In this document: positions 7,570 to 13,359 of the stretch, piece after piece | Layout of the letters: every line of letters begins with the position of its first letter | Numbering within the stretch: position 1 is the first letter of the stretch | The notes under the pieces: generated by a model | Databases searched by the model: none | What the model was told of the DNA's origin: nothing | Seen by the model: only the letters and a program-made list of their open reading frames with translations | Made by a program: the position numbers and the translations under genes | Assembly: GCA_041557595.1 (NCBI GenBank) | Contig: JBFFGE010000128.1 | Span: 1 to 13,359 of the forward strand | DNA length: 13,359 nucleotides | Reading direction: 5' to 3' | From: JAOTYV01 sp041557595 | GTDB taxonomy: Bacteria > Pseudomonadota > Alphaproteobacteria > UBA8366

Positions 7570-8622
7570 TCAGGCGGCGGCGCGGTCGCCTTGCGCCGGC
7601 ACGAACCGCTCTTCCGCCATGCGGTCGGCGATCCGGTCGGTCGGCGCCTTTTCCTGTTCCGCGCGTTGAAAGATCGACAGCGCGGTGTCGTAGATCCGCC
7701 CCGTACGGTCGAGCACCGCGTCCTGATCGCCGCCCTGGGCGTCGATATGGATGTCGATCAGCCCGCCGGCGTTGATCACATAGTCGGGGGCGTAGAGGAT
7801 GCCGCGCTGGCGCAGCATTTCGCCGTGATGCGCCGCGCCGAGTTGATTGTTGGCCGACCCGGCGACGATCTTGGCGCCAAGTTCCGGGATCGAGCGGTCG
7901 TTAAGCACGGCGCCGAGCGCGCAGGGGGCGAAGATATCGACCTTCTCGCGGTGGATCGCGTCGATCGGGATCGGCGTCGCGCCGTATTCCTTGACGGCCG
8001 CGGTGACCGCATCCTCGACGATATCGGTGACCAGCAATCGAGCGCCGTCTTCGGCGAGGTACCGGCAGAGCCGCCGTCCGACATTGCCGAGTCCCTGGAC
8101 GGCGACGCTCATGCCGTCGAGCGTATCGCGGTCGAATTTGAATGCCGCCGCCGCGCGCATGCCCATGAAGACGCCATAGGCAGTGGCCGGCGAGGGGTCG
8201 CCACCGGCGCCGGACGACCCATGCGCATAACCGGTTTCCTGCCGCAGGATGTCCATATCGGCAACCGTTGTGCCGACATCTTCGGCGGTGTGGTAGTGAC
8301 CGCCAAGTCTTTCGACGAAACGGCCCATGGCGCGCAAGAGCGCTTCCGACTTCTGGGTCCTGGGATCGCCGATGATCACAGCTTTGCCGCCGCCATAGGG
8401 CAGGCCGGTAATTGCGGATTTGTATGTCATGCCGCGGGACAGGCGGAGGACGTCGCGCAGCGCCTCGGCCTCGTTCTCATAGGGCCACATGCGGCAACCG
8501 CCCAGACCGGGTCCGAGATTCGTGTTGTGAATTGCGATGATGGCGCGCAGCCCGCTGTCCGGGTCGCAGCAATAGACAACCTGTTCATGGTTGTCGAAAT
8601 CCGGAGATTCAAATAATGGCAT
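7570..8622 (-). CDS. Leucine dehydrogenase (Glu/Leu/Phe/Val dehydrogenase family)
   Basis: This NAD-dependent amino-acid dehydrogenase reversibly deaminates leucine and other branched-chain amino acids to 2-oxo acids and ammonium. The 350-residue product has the full architecture: LGGCRMWPY, catalytic K68 in MTYK, GLPYGGGK with K80, TAEDVGTT with D115, then a Rossmann domain with GLGNVG (about 177-182), and GSANNQL and APDYVINAGGLID at the C-terminal side. K68, K80 and D115 fall at the same numbers as in the Bacillus enzyme when ATG 8622 is the start. GGAG lies 8 nt before it. A GTG at 8631 is also in frame but overlaps that ribosome site. The substrate among Leu, Val and Phe is inferred from family resemblance. 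Confidence 0.88.
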   Translation of the reverse strand: MPLFESPDFDNHEQVVYCCDPDSGLRAIIAIHNTNLGPGLGGCRMWPYENEAEALRDVLRLSRGMTYKSAITGLPYGGGKAVIIGDPRTQKSEALLRAMGRFVERLGGHYHTAEDVGTTVADMDILRQETGYAHGSSGAGGDPSPATAYGVFMGMRAAAAFKFDRDTLDGMSVAVQGLGNVGRRLCRYLAEDGARLLVTDIVEDAVTAAVKEYGATPIPIDAIHREKVDIFAPCALGAVLNDRSIPELGAKIVAGSANNQLGAAHHGEMLRQRGILYAPDYVINAGGLIDIHIDAQGGDQDAVLDRTGRIYDTALSIFQRAEQEKAPTDRIADRMAEERFVPAQGDRAAA

Positions 8623-8734
8623 TTCCCTCACTCCAACCGACTGTCCGTTCCCTCAATTCGTTTTTATCCATCCAAGACGATATGACGATAGGCGAACAAT
8701 TGTTTCTATGATTATTACTCGAATATAAGTCGTG

Positions 8735-8747
8735 TTGATCATATCAA
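8735..8747. repeat. Short dyad in the AT-rich divergent region (possible operator)
   Basis: TTGAT-CAT-ATCAA is a perfect 5+3+5 inverted repeat within the 292-nt divergent region between leucine dehydrogenase (minus) and the glutaredoxin-DinB gene (plus). The region is markedly AT-rich from about 8650 to 8810, as for promoters, but I could not fix a convincing -35/-10 pair for either gene. An Lrp-type or other regulator site is possible; nothing here proves it. Confidence 0.25.
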
Positions 8748-8914
8748 AATTCCAGGTATTTTTTCCTGCTTTGTTTACCATAGTTTTATTACATTATTGT
8801 GTTGCGACGGCTCGATCCGTTCACTTGTTGCCGGACGGAGGCCCTATTGCCGCCGCCTGGGGTTGGTGCGGCGGACCATCGGCCGTATACTTCGCGCACC
8901 CTAAGGAGAACGGC

Positions 8915-9697
8915 ATGTCGATGGTCGAAACGGTACGGGTGTTCTGGCGCCCCGGGTGAACGAGTTGCTTGCGTGCGAAAGAGTTTCTTTCGTCTCAACA
9001 AATCGATCATGAATCGGTGAATGTGGAAGATGGCGCCGGCATGGACCTGCTCCAGGCGCTGGGCGCGGATTCGGTGCCCGTCGTGTCCCGCGGCAACCGG
9101 TTCGTCTATGCGCAATCGATCGGCGATGTCGCCGACTTCCTTGAACTCGACGTCGATGCCGGGCCGGTCCTAAGCCCGCCGGAGTTGATGGACCGGTTGG
9201 ACATGGTGCTGTCGGCGGCGCAGCGCTTCTGGCGCCAGATGCCCGACGATGCCCTGTCGCGCAAGCTGCCGAATCGCGACCGCAGCTATCGCGTTCTGGC
9301 GCATCATATTTTCCGTATTCCGGAAGCCTTCCTCGAAATGGCGGAGGGGGCGACATTGACCTATGAAATGCTAACCGTCGGTCCGCCCGACGATATGCAG
9401 ACGGTCGGGCAGGTAACCGCCTACGGCCAGGAAATTCGCGACCGCCTGAAAGCCTGGTGGCGCGGGCTGGAGGACGTCACCGGCGATCAGCGGGTTCCGA
9501 CCTATTATGGCGATCAGCCGCTGCACGAAGTCCTGGAGCGTACCACATGGCATGCGGCGCAGCATGTGCGGCAGACCATGATGATCCTGGAGCAATTGGG
9601 GATTGCGCCGGAGCAACCGCTGACGGCGGAAGATCTGGCTGGATTGCCGGTGCCCGAGAAGGTCTGGGATGACGAGCCGGGCGCCGCGGCGAATTAG
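8915..9697 (+). CDS. Putative selenoprotein: glutaredoxin-DinB fusion with in-frame TGA (Sec) at the active site
   Basis: Reading from ATG 8915 gives VRVFWRPG, then TGA (8957-8959), then TSCLRAKEFL, and stays open to TAG 9695-9697, 260 residues in all. The first half is a glutaredoxin/thioredoxin fold: the active site would be U15-T-S-C18, with the cis-proline P55 in DSVPVV and YAQSIGDVADFL after it. From about 88 follows a DinB/YfiT-like four-helix domain with candidate metal histidines H130/H131 and H213, H217 in WHAAQH. TGA occupies exactly the catalytic cysteine while the resolving Cys is kept. AAGGAG (8903-8908) sits 6 nt before the ATG, and a SECIS-like hairpin follows the TGA. Together these indicate selenocysteine insertion. 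Alternatives are a nonsense mutation, a base-call error (TGC to TGA), or a truncated DinB protein from TTG 8969, which lacks a good ribosome site and loses the active site. Redox substrate unknown. Confidence 0.82.
8964..8999 (+). promoter_or_regulatory. Candidate bacterial SECIS hairpin
   Basis: Immediately after the in-frame TGA, GCGAAAG (8975-8981) pairs with CTTTCGT (8987-8993) to give a 7-bp stem (one G-U) closed by the 5-nt loop AGTTT, with G as the second loop base. GTTG (8964-8967) can pair with CAAC (8996-8999) below an internal loop. Alternatively G8973-C8994 pairs, leaving U8974 bulged, reminiscent of the bulged U in fdhF. The loop begins 22 nt after the TGA. As I recall the bacterial SECIS rules, a loop 16-37 nt downstream with G in the first two loop positions is expected, and this fits. 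The element lies inside the coding region, as in bacterial selenoprotein genes. Confidence 0.65.
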
Positions 9698-9780
9698 CGT
9701 TTATCGCGGAATATTAGTAAGTTAACGATTCTTTCTCATGTGTCGGTTTGAGTCAAGGTGCCACTAGTTTTCCTGTAAAA

Positions 9781-9795
9781 TTAACCTTTAATTAA
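9781..9795. promoter_or_regulatory. TTAA-N7-TTAA motif (candidate CtrA box)
   Basis: TTAA (9781-9784), seven bases, then TTAA (9792-9795) matches the consensus spacing of the CtrA cell-cycle regulator of alphaproteobacteria. A further GTTAAC half-site lies at 9721-9726. The motif sits about 70 nt upstream of the first lipoprotein's start, a plausible promoter position. CtrA itself is not in the window, and the motif is AT-only, so chance occurrence in this AT-rich patch is possible. Confidence 0.35.
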
Positions 9796-9806
9796 GATTC
9801 GTAGCG

Positions 9807-9854
9807 CACCCTTCGGGTTGCAATCCGCAGCCTAAGCGGATGGTCCAAAGGGTG
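9807..9854 (+). other. Nested hairpin overlapping the lipoprotein ribosome site
   Basis: CACCCTT (9807-9813) is complementary to AAGGGTG (9848-9854), and inside it ATCCGC (9823-9828) pairs perfectly with GCGGAT (9836-9841) around a 7-nt loop. The outer 3' arm reaches the purine-rich GGGTGGGAGAG tract that serves as the ribosome site for ATG 9864. If formed in the leader RNA, the structure could limit translation. This is structure by eye, without an energy calculation. Confidence 0.3.
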
Positions 9855-9863
9855 GGAGAGACC

Positions 9864-10103
9864 ATGCGAGTTTTGATGATTCTTGGCGTGGCGCTTTTGG
9901 CGAGCGCTTGCGCCGATGCGCCGATGCAGGGGGACCCTAAGGGCTTCCTGCTCGAATATGACACGAAGGCCGGCACCAAGCAGGAGGCGACGACATACGC
10001 CACCAAGCTGTGCGCCCGACATAAACAGAAGCCCGATCTGGTTTCCGATAACAAGCGCTTGCGCTCGAAATCCGTGCGTCAGGCGTGGTTTCAATGCGTG
10101 TGA
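9864..10103 (+). CDS. Small lipoprotein, first of a tandem paralogous pair
   Basis: The 79-residue product has a lipoprotein signal: MRVLMILGVALLASAC with lipobox ASAC, so the mature protein starts at C16 and is lipidated. The mature part is basic, with EYD, a conserved Cys (KLCARH) and a C-terminal FQCV, suggesting one internal disulfide in the periplasm. It is clearly homologous to the next gene (EYD-x-QEA-xx-AT-xx-C-xx-(V)SDN/TDN-xx-F-x-C). I do not recognise a named family. ATG 9864 is preferred over ATG 9840 because GGGAG lies about 6 nt upstream and the signal peptide starts there. It is 166 nt downstream of the selenoprotein and 86 nt upstream of its paralog. Confidence 0.72.
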   Translation: MRVLMILGVALLASACADAPMQGDPKGFLLEYDTKAGTKQEATTYATKLCARHKQKPDLVSDNKRLRSKSVRQAWFQCV

Positions 10104-10189
10104 GGCCGCTAAGACCTTCTTTACGTTTTTGGATGCATGATGCGAGCCTTCGCCGCCACGGGCGTTCACCGGGGTCGAGAGGGCTCCCT

Positions 10190-10435
10190 ATGAAATGCAT
10201 TCTGGCAATTGTCGCCGCGGCTTTTCTGAGCGCTTGCATCAGCCTGGACGGTCCGGTGGGACCGGCGGGCCAGCGCATCACGATCGAATACGATTCCCGG
10301 AAAGCCAATGCGCAGGAAGCGCGGAAACAGGCCACCAATCAATGCGCCGCCAAGGGGAAACGGGCCAGTTTCGTGACCGACAATCCGAAACCCTACGATA
10401 CCCGGCAGCGCGCGGCGGTGTTCGAGTGCCGCTAA
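10190..10435 (+). CDS. Small lipoprotein, second of a tandem paralogous pair
   Basis: The 81-residue product starts MKCILAIVAAAFLSAC (lipobox LSAC, lipidated C16), followed by a short Gly/Pro linker (GPVGPAG) and a domain shared with the upstream lipoprotein: IEYDSR, AQEARKQATNQC, FVTDN and C-terminal VFEC. The two Cys positions are kept in both copies, so a disulfide is likely. Function unknown; not a family I can name. ATG 10190 has GAGAGGG about 6 nt upstream; longer in-frame starts (10085) overlap the previous gene's end and lack a signal peptide. A strong terminator follows 24 nt after the stop, so the pair likely forms one transcription unit. Confidence 0.74.
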   Translation: MKCILAIVAAAFLSACISLDGPVGPAGQRITIEYDSRKANAQEARKQATNQCAAKGKRASFVTDNPKPYDTRQRAAVFECR

Positions 10436-10458
10436 CCTGTTCGATCGATCCAGAACAG

Positions 10459-10489
10459 AAACAAGGGGCCGATTGGCCCCTTGTTTTTT
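10459..10489. terminator. Intrinsic terminator, probably bidirectional
   Basis: ACAAGGGGCC (10461-10470) and GGCCCCTTGT (10475-10484) form a perfect 10-bp stem around GATT, followed by a T-run (10485-10489). AA before the stem (10459-10460) pairs with the first Ts and provides a short U-tract in the minus direction. It ends the lipoprotein pair and faces the converging TPR gene that stops at 10511. This is the clearest terminator in the window. Confidence 0.92.
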
Positions 10490-10510
10490 GGATGACTCAT
10501 GCCGGAGGTT

Positions 10511-11890
10511 CTAAGCGGCGAGCTTTCCCGCGCGGCTGAGCGCCTGTTCCGCGCCTTCGTTATCTTCGAGCTGCGCCAGGGCCCGGGCGGTCAAGTGCCA
10601 TGGGAACGGGCTGTCCGGCTTCAGGCTGGTCCGTTCGGCAAGCAGCGCCCGCGCCAGCCTGGGTTGGCCGCCCCGCAATGCCGCCTCGATCAGGGTGAGG
10701 CTCAGGATATCCCGTTGCGCGTGGCTGCCGCCGAAGCGGTGCGCATTCGGGCGGATTCGCATCAGCGTATAGGCCGCGGTCTCGAATTCGGCTTCGCCGA
10801 ATGCGGCAAGCGCCCGGCACAGCGGCAAGCCGACATAGCGGGTCATATAGGCGTTGGTTCCGCCTTCCGTGACGCGGCGGTCCAGTGCGGCGAGCAATTT
10901 CTTGGCCGCATCGCGCCGCCCGTCGGCAACGAAGGCCATCATGGCGTGGAAATCATTGAAGACGTAATTGGCATCCTTGACCAGCGGCTCGTAACGATCC
11001 GCCAATTCGCGCCAGCGGTCGCCGACATCGACGCCGCGCAAATGCAGGCGCCAGAGCAATGCTGAGGCATCGACCATCTCCATCACGATTTCGGACCGCT
11101 CGGGCCGCACCGCCGTGTCATACAGCGCGAGCGCCCGGTCGGTTTCACCCTGTTCGAGATGATACAACGCGAGATGCCACCAATTGTGGTAGGCGAAGCC
11201 GTTGTCGGGCGCCCAATCGTCGGCTCGCTCGGTGAGCCAGGCAATGCCGTCGCCGGTGCGGCCCTGCATTTCCATCACATGCGCCACCGCGTGGATCGCC
11301 CAGGGATCGCGCGCATTGAGCGCGACCGCTTGTCGGCCGCTGTCTTCGGCGCGGGCGTAATCGCCCATTTCTTCCAGACCGAAGGCGTGAAAGCCGAGCA
11401 CGTAGCCGTAACCTGGCGTGCTCGCATCCCAATCAGGCAATACGCGGGCGATGCGGTCGCGCAGCAGCGATGATTGTCCGAGGAAGAAATCGCCGAGATG
11501 CGCCATCTGCAGGGCGAAGGCATCGCGCGGATAGTCGATCAGCACGCTGCCATAGTGCTCGACCGCGCGTTCCATGTCGCCGTCGAGCCAGGACCGCAGC
11601 GCGGCGATGTGGCCCCGCTCACGCTCATTGGCGCGGTCCGCGAAGGCCTCGGCCGCTTCGAGGCTCTGGCGCAATTCGGGCTCGGCGGCCTTTTCGGTGG
11701 AAATCGCCATCAGCCCGGCGCGGAAGCAGTGGCCCATGACGAATTCGGGATCCTCGTTCAGGGCGGCGTCGATTTCGGCCAGGGGATCGTTGTAGTAGCC
11801 GTGCAGCAATTCGGACGCGGACTCGAATTTCTCGAGCGCGGCCCGGTTTGCCGTGGAATAGGGGACGTCCCTATGATCGCTTAGTGACAT
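10511..11890 (-). CDS. Tetratricopeptide-repeat protein, TTC38-like
   Basis: The 459-residue product is almost entirely helical repeats. The middle contains the strongly conserved DPWAIHAVAHVMEMQGR and FAYHNWWHLALYHLE blocks that mark the TTC38-type TPR family, found in bacteria and animals and of unknown biochemical role. Further TPR-like pairs occur near 30-100 and 380-450. There is no signal peptide or membrane helix, so it should be cytoplasmic. I chose ATG 11890 (MSLSDHRDV); the open frame extends upstream to 11998, but that part is basic and low-complexity and crosses the likely promoter. GAGAGAG about 10 nt upstream is a modest ribosome site. It converges on the lipoprotein pair at the shared terminator. 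Confidence 0.82.
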   Translation of the reverse strand: MSLSDHRDVPYSTANRAALEKFESASELLHGYYNDPLAEIDAALNEDPEFVMGHCFRAGLMAISTEKAAEPELRQSLEAAEAFADRANERERGHIAALRSWLDGDMERAVEHYGSVLIDYPRDAFALQMAHLGDFFLGQSSLLRDRIARVLPDWDASTPGYGYVLGFHAFGLEEMGDYARAEDSGRQAVALNARDPWAIHAVAHVMEMQGRTGDGIAWLTERADDWAPDNGFAYHNWWHLALYHLEQGETDRALALYDTAVRPERSEIVMEMVDASALLWRLHLRGVDVGDRWRELADRYEPLVKDANYVFNDFHAMMAFVADGRRDAAKKLLAALDRRVTEGGTNAYMTRYVGLPLCRALAAFGEAEFETAAYTLMRIRPNAHRFGGSHAQRDILSLTLIEAALRGGQPRLARALLAERTSLKPDSPFPWHLTARALAQLEDNEGAEQALSRAGKLAA

Positions 11891-11987
11891 GACTTCAATC
11901 TCTCTCTTGATTGGGCCGTTGCGGTGCCGGTGCTTGCGGGTCGGCACGGGCGGCCGTTGTGCATGCCACCTCCCAAGAGTACGGCGG

Positions 11988-12009
11988 ATGGTTAACACAC
12001 ATGGTTAAC
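11988..12009. promoter_or_regulatory. Tandem ATGGTTAAC direct repeats upstream of the TPR gene
   Basis: ATGGTTAAC occurs at 11988-11996 and again at 12001-12009, 13 nt apart start to start. Each contains the palindrome GTTAAC and resembles TTAAC half-sites bound by CtrA-type regulators. They sit about 100-120 nt upstream of the TPR gene's start and just beyond the VOC gene's stop. An operator for the TPR gene is plausible; no -35/-10 pair is clear. Confidence 0.35.
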
Positions 12010-12057
12010 CGCAACCTGTGACGGTGCGCACAGGCGCAGATATTTTTTGTGGGCCGG

Positions 12058-12483
12058 TTACGCATCCGTGGATTTGCGGGAATGCCATCCGAAGGGCGCT
12101 ATTTCGGTGATGCCGCCGCCGCCGGGAATTCGGAATTTCACGACGCGCTCACCGGGGTTGGTCGGATCGGCAAAGGTTTCGCCGCCATGCGCCTCGACTC
12201 GCGCTGTATAGGCGCCGAGGTCGTCCACATCGACGCCGAAGTGATGAATGCAGGGCTGTCCGCCGGCCTGCTGCCCCATGAAACTGTCCGGGCCGTCGTA
12301 ACGCACCATGGCAAGATCGAGATGCCCGTCGGTCAGATGCAGCGATTCATGGTCGCCGTCGCGATGGCGGCTGACTTCAGTGAAGCCGAAAACGGATTTG
12401 TAGAAATCCGCGGTCTTGTCAAGGTCTTCGACCTGCAGCGCGATATGGGCGATGCGGGGCTTTTGTCCGGGGCGGTCATCCAT
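12058..12483 (-). CDS. VOC family (glyoxalase/bleomycin-resistance-like) protein
   Basis: The 141-residue protein has one vicinal-oxygen-chelate domain made of two beta-alpha-beta-beta-beta modules. Seen: IAHIALQVEDLDKTADFYKSVFGF at the start with H13, DGHLDLAMV in the first module, IHHFGVDVDDLGAYTARVEAHGG opening the second with H81, and ITEIAPF with E127. H13, H81 and E127 are in the usual metal-ligand positions. The family includes glyoxalase I, dioxygenases and epimerases, so the reaction is not assignable. ATG 12483 is chosen because AGGA lies about 8 nt before it and it begins the domain directly; the frame is open further up without a better start. Cytoplasmic. Confidence 0.85.
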   Translation of the reverse strand: MDDRPGQKPRIAHIALQVEDLDKTADFYKSVFGFTEVSRHRDGDHESLHLTDGHLDLAMVRYDGPDSFMGQQAGGQPCIHHFGVDVDDLGAYTARVEAHGGETFADPTNPGERVVKFRIPGGGGITEIAPFGWHSRKSTDA

Positions 12484-12610
12484 GCGCTTTTTCCTGCGTG
12501 AGCGGCGGTGCGCCGATGGTTCAGAACTTGGGCATGGTCGCGCCGTGCGTAACCAGACGACGACTCCAGTGCCGTGATAGGTCTCTACAGGACACAGAAT
12601 ATCCGGTGCG

Positions 12611-12632
12611 CCGGGAAATGCCAGTTTCCCGG
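12611..12632. terminator. Perfect 8-bp hairpin after the small minus-strand gene
   Basis: CCGGGAAA (12611-12618) and TTTCCCGG (12625-12632) pair perfectly around a 6-nt loop, 18 nt beyond the stop of the minus-strand gene at 12650-13027. The position suits a terminator or an mRNA 3'-end stabiliser, but no U-run follows on the minus strand. Confidence 0.4.
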
Positions 12633-12649
12633 TACCGGGCGACGCCGTT

Positions 12650-13027
12650 TTACTTGAGGGCGTCCGACAAGGCACCGTCGCCGAAGCGCGTAGCGATGGC
12701 GGGGGTCGGACCGCTCCCCAGGGGCGCGCCCTGGTCGCGAACCTCGTCCGGATCGTTGCCGGTCACCTTGGCGATCTCCCGCAAGAGATCCGCCCGCAGG
12801 AATGTATAATTTCCCGGCGTATAGAGGCGATCGAAATCCGCCTTCGCGAGGAACATCGCGAAGGCATATTCGATATGCGCGGTGTCGAGATCGGACGTCT
12901 CGACTGTGCGGCGAACCTGCCCGGCGGTGTAGGTCGGCGAATTGCCGTATCGCGTCAGGAGAAGACCGGGGAGATCCCGAGCGTAGCGCTCCAGCGCGCG
13001 TTGTTTGCTTGAGAAAAAGAACCTCAT
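12650..13027 (-). CDS. Small uncharacterised cytoplasmic protein (possibly DUF6559-like)
   Basis: The 125-residue product has no signal peptide or membrane helix. Visible segments are RALERYARDLPGLLLTRYG, YTAGQVRRTVETSDLDTAHIEYAFAMF and ADFDRLY. The pattern of an N-terminal basic helix, RYG, YTxGQVxRTV and YAFAMF reminds me of proteins labelled DUF6559, but I cannot confirm this from memory. Function unknown. ATG 13027 lacks a Shine-Dalgarno; a promoter-like TTGAAA box upstream would place transcription start almost on the ATG, so a leaderless message is possible. It lies 166 nt upstream of the VOC gene on the same strand and is divergent from the ThDP enzyme gene. Confidence 0.65.
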   Translation of the reverse strand: MRFFFSSKQRALERYARDLPGLLLTRYGNSPTYTAGQVRRTVETSDLDTAHIEYAFAMFLAKADFDRLYTPGNYTFLRADLLREIAKVTGNDPDEVRDQGAPLGSGPTPAIATRFGDGALSDALK

Positions 13028-13031
13028 CTGT

Positions 13032-13061
13032 TTGATATGGTGTTATTTTTCGTAATTTCAA
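13032..13061 (-). promoter_or_regulatory. Candidate promoter of the small minus-strand gene
   Basis: On the minus strand TTGAAA (13061-13056) is followed after 17-18 nt by ATATCA/TATCAA (13038-13032). The predicted start of RNA lies within a few bases of ATG 13027, and no ribosome site is visible, which would fit a leaderless transcript. The -10 box is only a moderate match. Confidence 0.3.
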
Positions 13062-13106
13062 GAGGCTAGCATAACGACTTGGCAGCACTGTATCTGGAAG
13101 AATTAT

Positions 13107-13135
13107 TTGAGTACGCGATGCTTTGGCGCTCTATT
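13107..13135 (+). promoter_or_regulatory. Candidate promoter of the ThDP-dependent enzyme gene
   Basis: TTGAGT (13107-13112) and TCTATT (13130-13135) are separated by 17 nt, with four matches to consensus in each box. Transcription would start near 13142, giving a leader of about 58 nt before ATG 13200. It is in the divergent region 13028-13199. Pattern evidence only. Confidence 0.33.
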
Positions 13136-13199
13136 GCGTCGAAAGTGCCGGTGCGCGAGACTCGGGCCGGCTGCAGAACATCAAATCCGGGGATGAAAC

Positions 13200-13359
13200 A
13201 TGAGCAGAGGCGGTAATCAGCGGACCGGCGGACAGGTGCTGGTCGATCAACTCAAAATTCATGGCGTCGATACCGCCTTTTGCGTCCCGGGGGAGAGTTA
13301 TCTCGCCACCCTCGACGCGCTGCAGGCGTCGCAGGACGCCATTCGCATGATCACCTGCC
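13200..13359 (+). CDS. Thiamine-diphosphate-dependent enzyme, N-terminal part (acetolactate-synthase-like)
   Basis: The first 53 codons are in the window. After a short polar start (MSRGGNQ) the sequence reads TGGQVLVDQLKIHGVDTAFCVPGESYLATLDAL, the standard opening of the ThDP-enzyme pyrimidine-binding domain (helix, GV-x-x-xF-x-VPG, helix). This family includes acetolactate synthase, oxalyl-CoA decarboxylase and related decarboxylases; the glutamate that activates the cofactor would come just past the window's end. ATG 13200 is preceded by a weak GGGGA about 8 nt upstream. The specific reaction cannot be told from this fragment. Confidence 0.8.
   Translation, partial: MSRGGNQRTGGQVLVDQLKIHGVDTAFCVPGESYLATLDALQASQDAIRMITC

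Noticed and set aside
7537..8616. Long plus-strand open frame opposite leucine dehydrogenase
   Set aside because: The minus strand encodes an intact leucine dehydrogenase with catalytic Lys and Rossmann motifs; the plus-strand frame is a high-GC shadow.
8969..9697. DinB-only protein starting at TTG 8969, with 8732-8959 as a separate small gene
   Set aside because: The TTG has no good ribosome site and would cut the glutaredoxin fold right after its active site. The frame is continuous with ATG 8915, which has AAGGAG 6 nt upstream. The stretch 8732-8914 is just open frame in an AT-rich promoter region.

Overview
The window is high-GC bacterial DNA with short intergenic gaps. Gene content, protein sequences and intergenic TTAAC-type sites (resembling CtrA boxes) suggest an alphaproteobacterium, perhaps Rhodospirillales-like. 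This is inference from style, not from a marker gene. I see no tRNA, rRNA, IS element, phage gene or CRISPR array. No gene-free stretch exceeds 300 nt; the longest (8623-8914, 292 nt) is the AT-rich divergent region before the most interesting gene.

Left part (1-4063): the last 15 codons of a plus-strand gene, then a minus-strand run. In transcription order this is a secreted DUF1287 protein, a two-helix membrane peptide, a membrane-anchored PH-like protein, an MmgE/PrpD-family gene broken by a one-base frameshift, and a cytoplasmic SH3b-NlpC/P60 peptidase. DUF1287 and NlpC/P60 point to cell-wall or muropeptide processing, while MmgE/PrpD is metabolic.

Middle (4243-8622): a secreted metallo-beta-lactamase-fold hydrolase with one altered metal-ligand position, then a NAD-type isocitrate dehydrogenase, both on plus. 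A minus-strand pair follows, leucine dehydrogenase then an agmatinase/guanidinobutyrase-type ureohydrolase, 26 nt apart and probably one amino-acid/guanidino-compound catabolic operon.

Right part (8915-13359): the highlight is 8915-9697, a glutaredoxin-DinB fusion in which the first cysteine of the active-site CxxC is an in-frame TGA (WRPG-TGA-TSC). The second Cys is kept, a strong Shine-Dalgarno lies upstream, the frame stays open for 245 more codons, and a hairpin with G in its loop follows 22 nt after the TGA. This is best read as a selenoprotein (U15-T-S-C18) with a bacterial SECIS element. An ordinary gene caller would miss or truncate it, either stopping at TGA or starting at an internal TTG (8969). 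Next come two tandem paralogous small lipoproteins closed by a textbook terminator, then minus-strand genes for a TTC38-like TPR protein, a VOC/glyoxalase protein and a small uncharacterised protein. The window ends with the start of a thiamine-diphosphate-dependent enzyme on plus.
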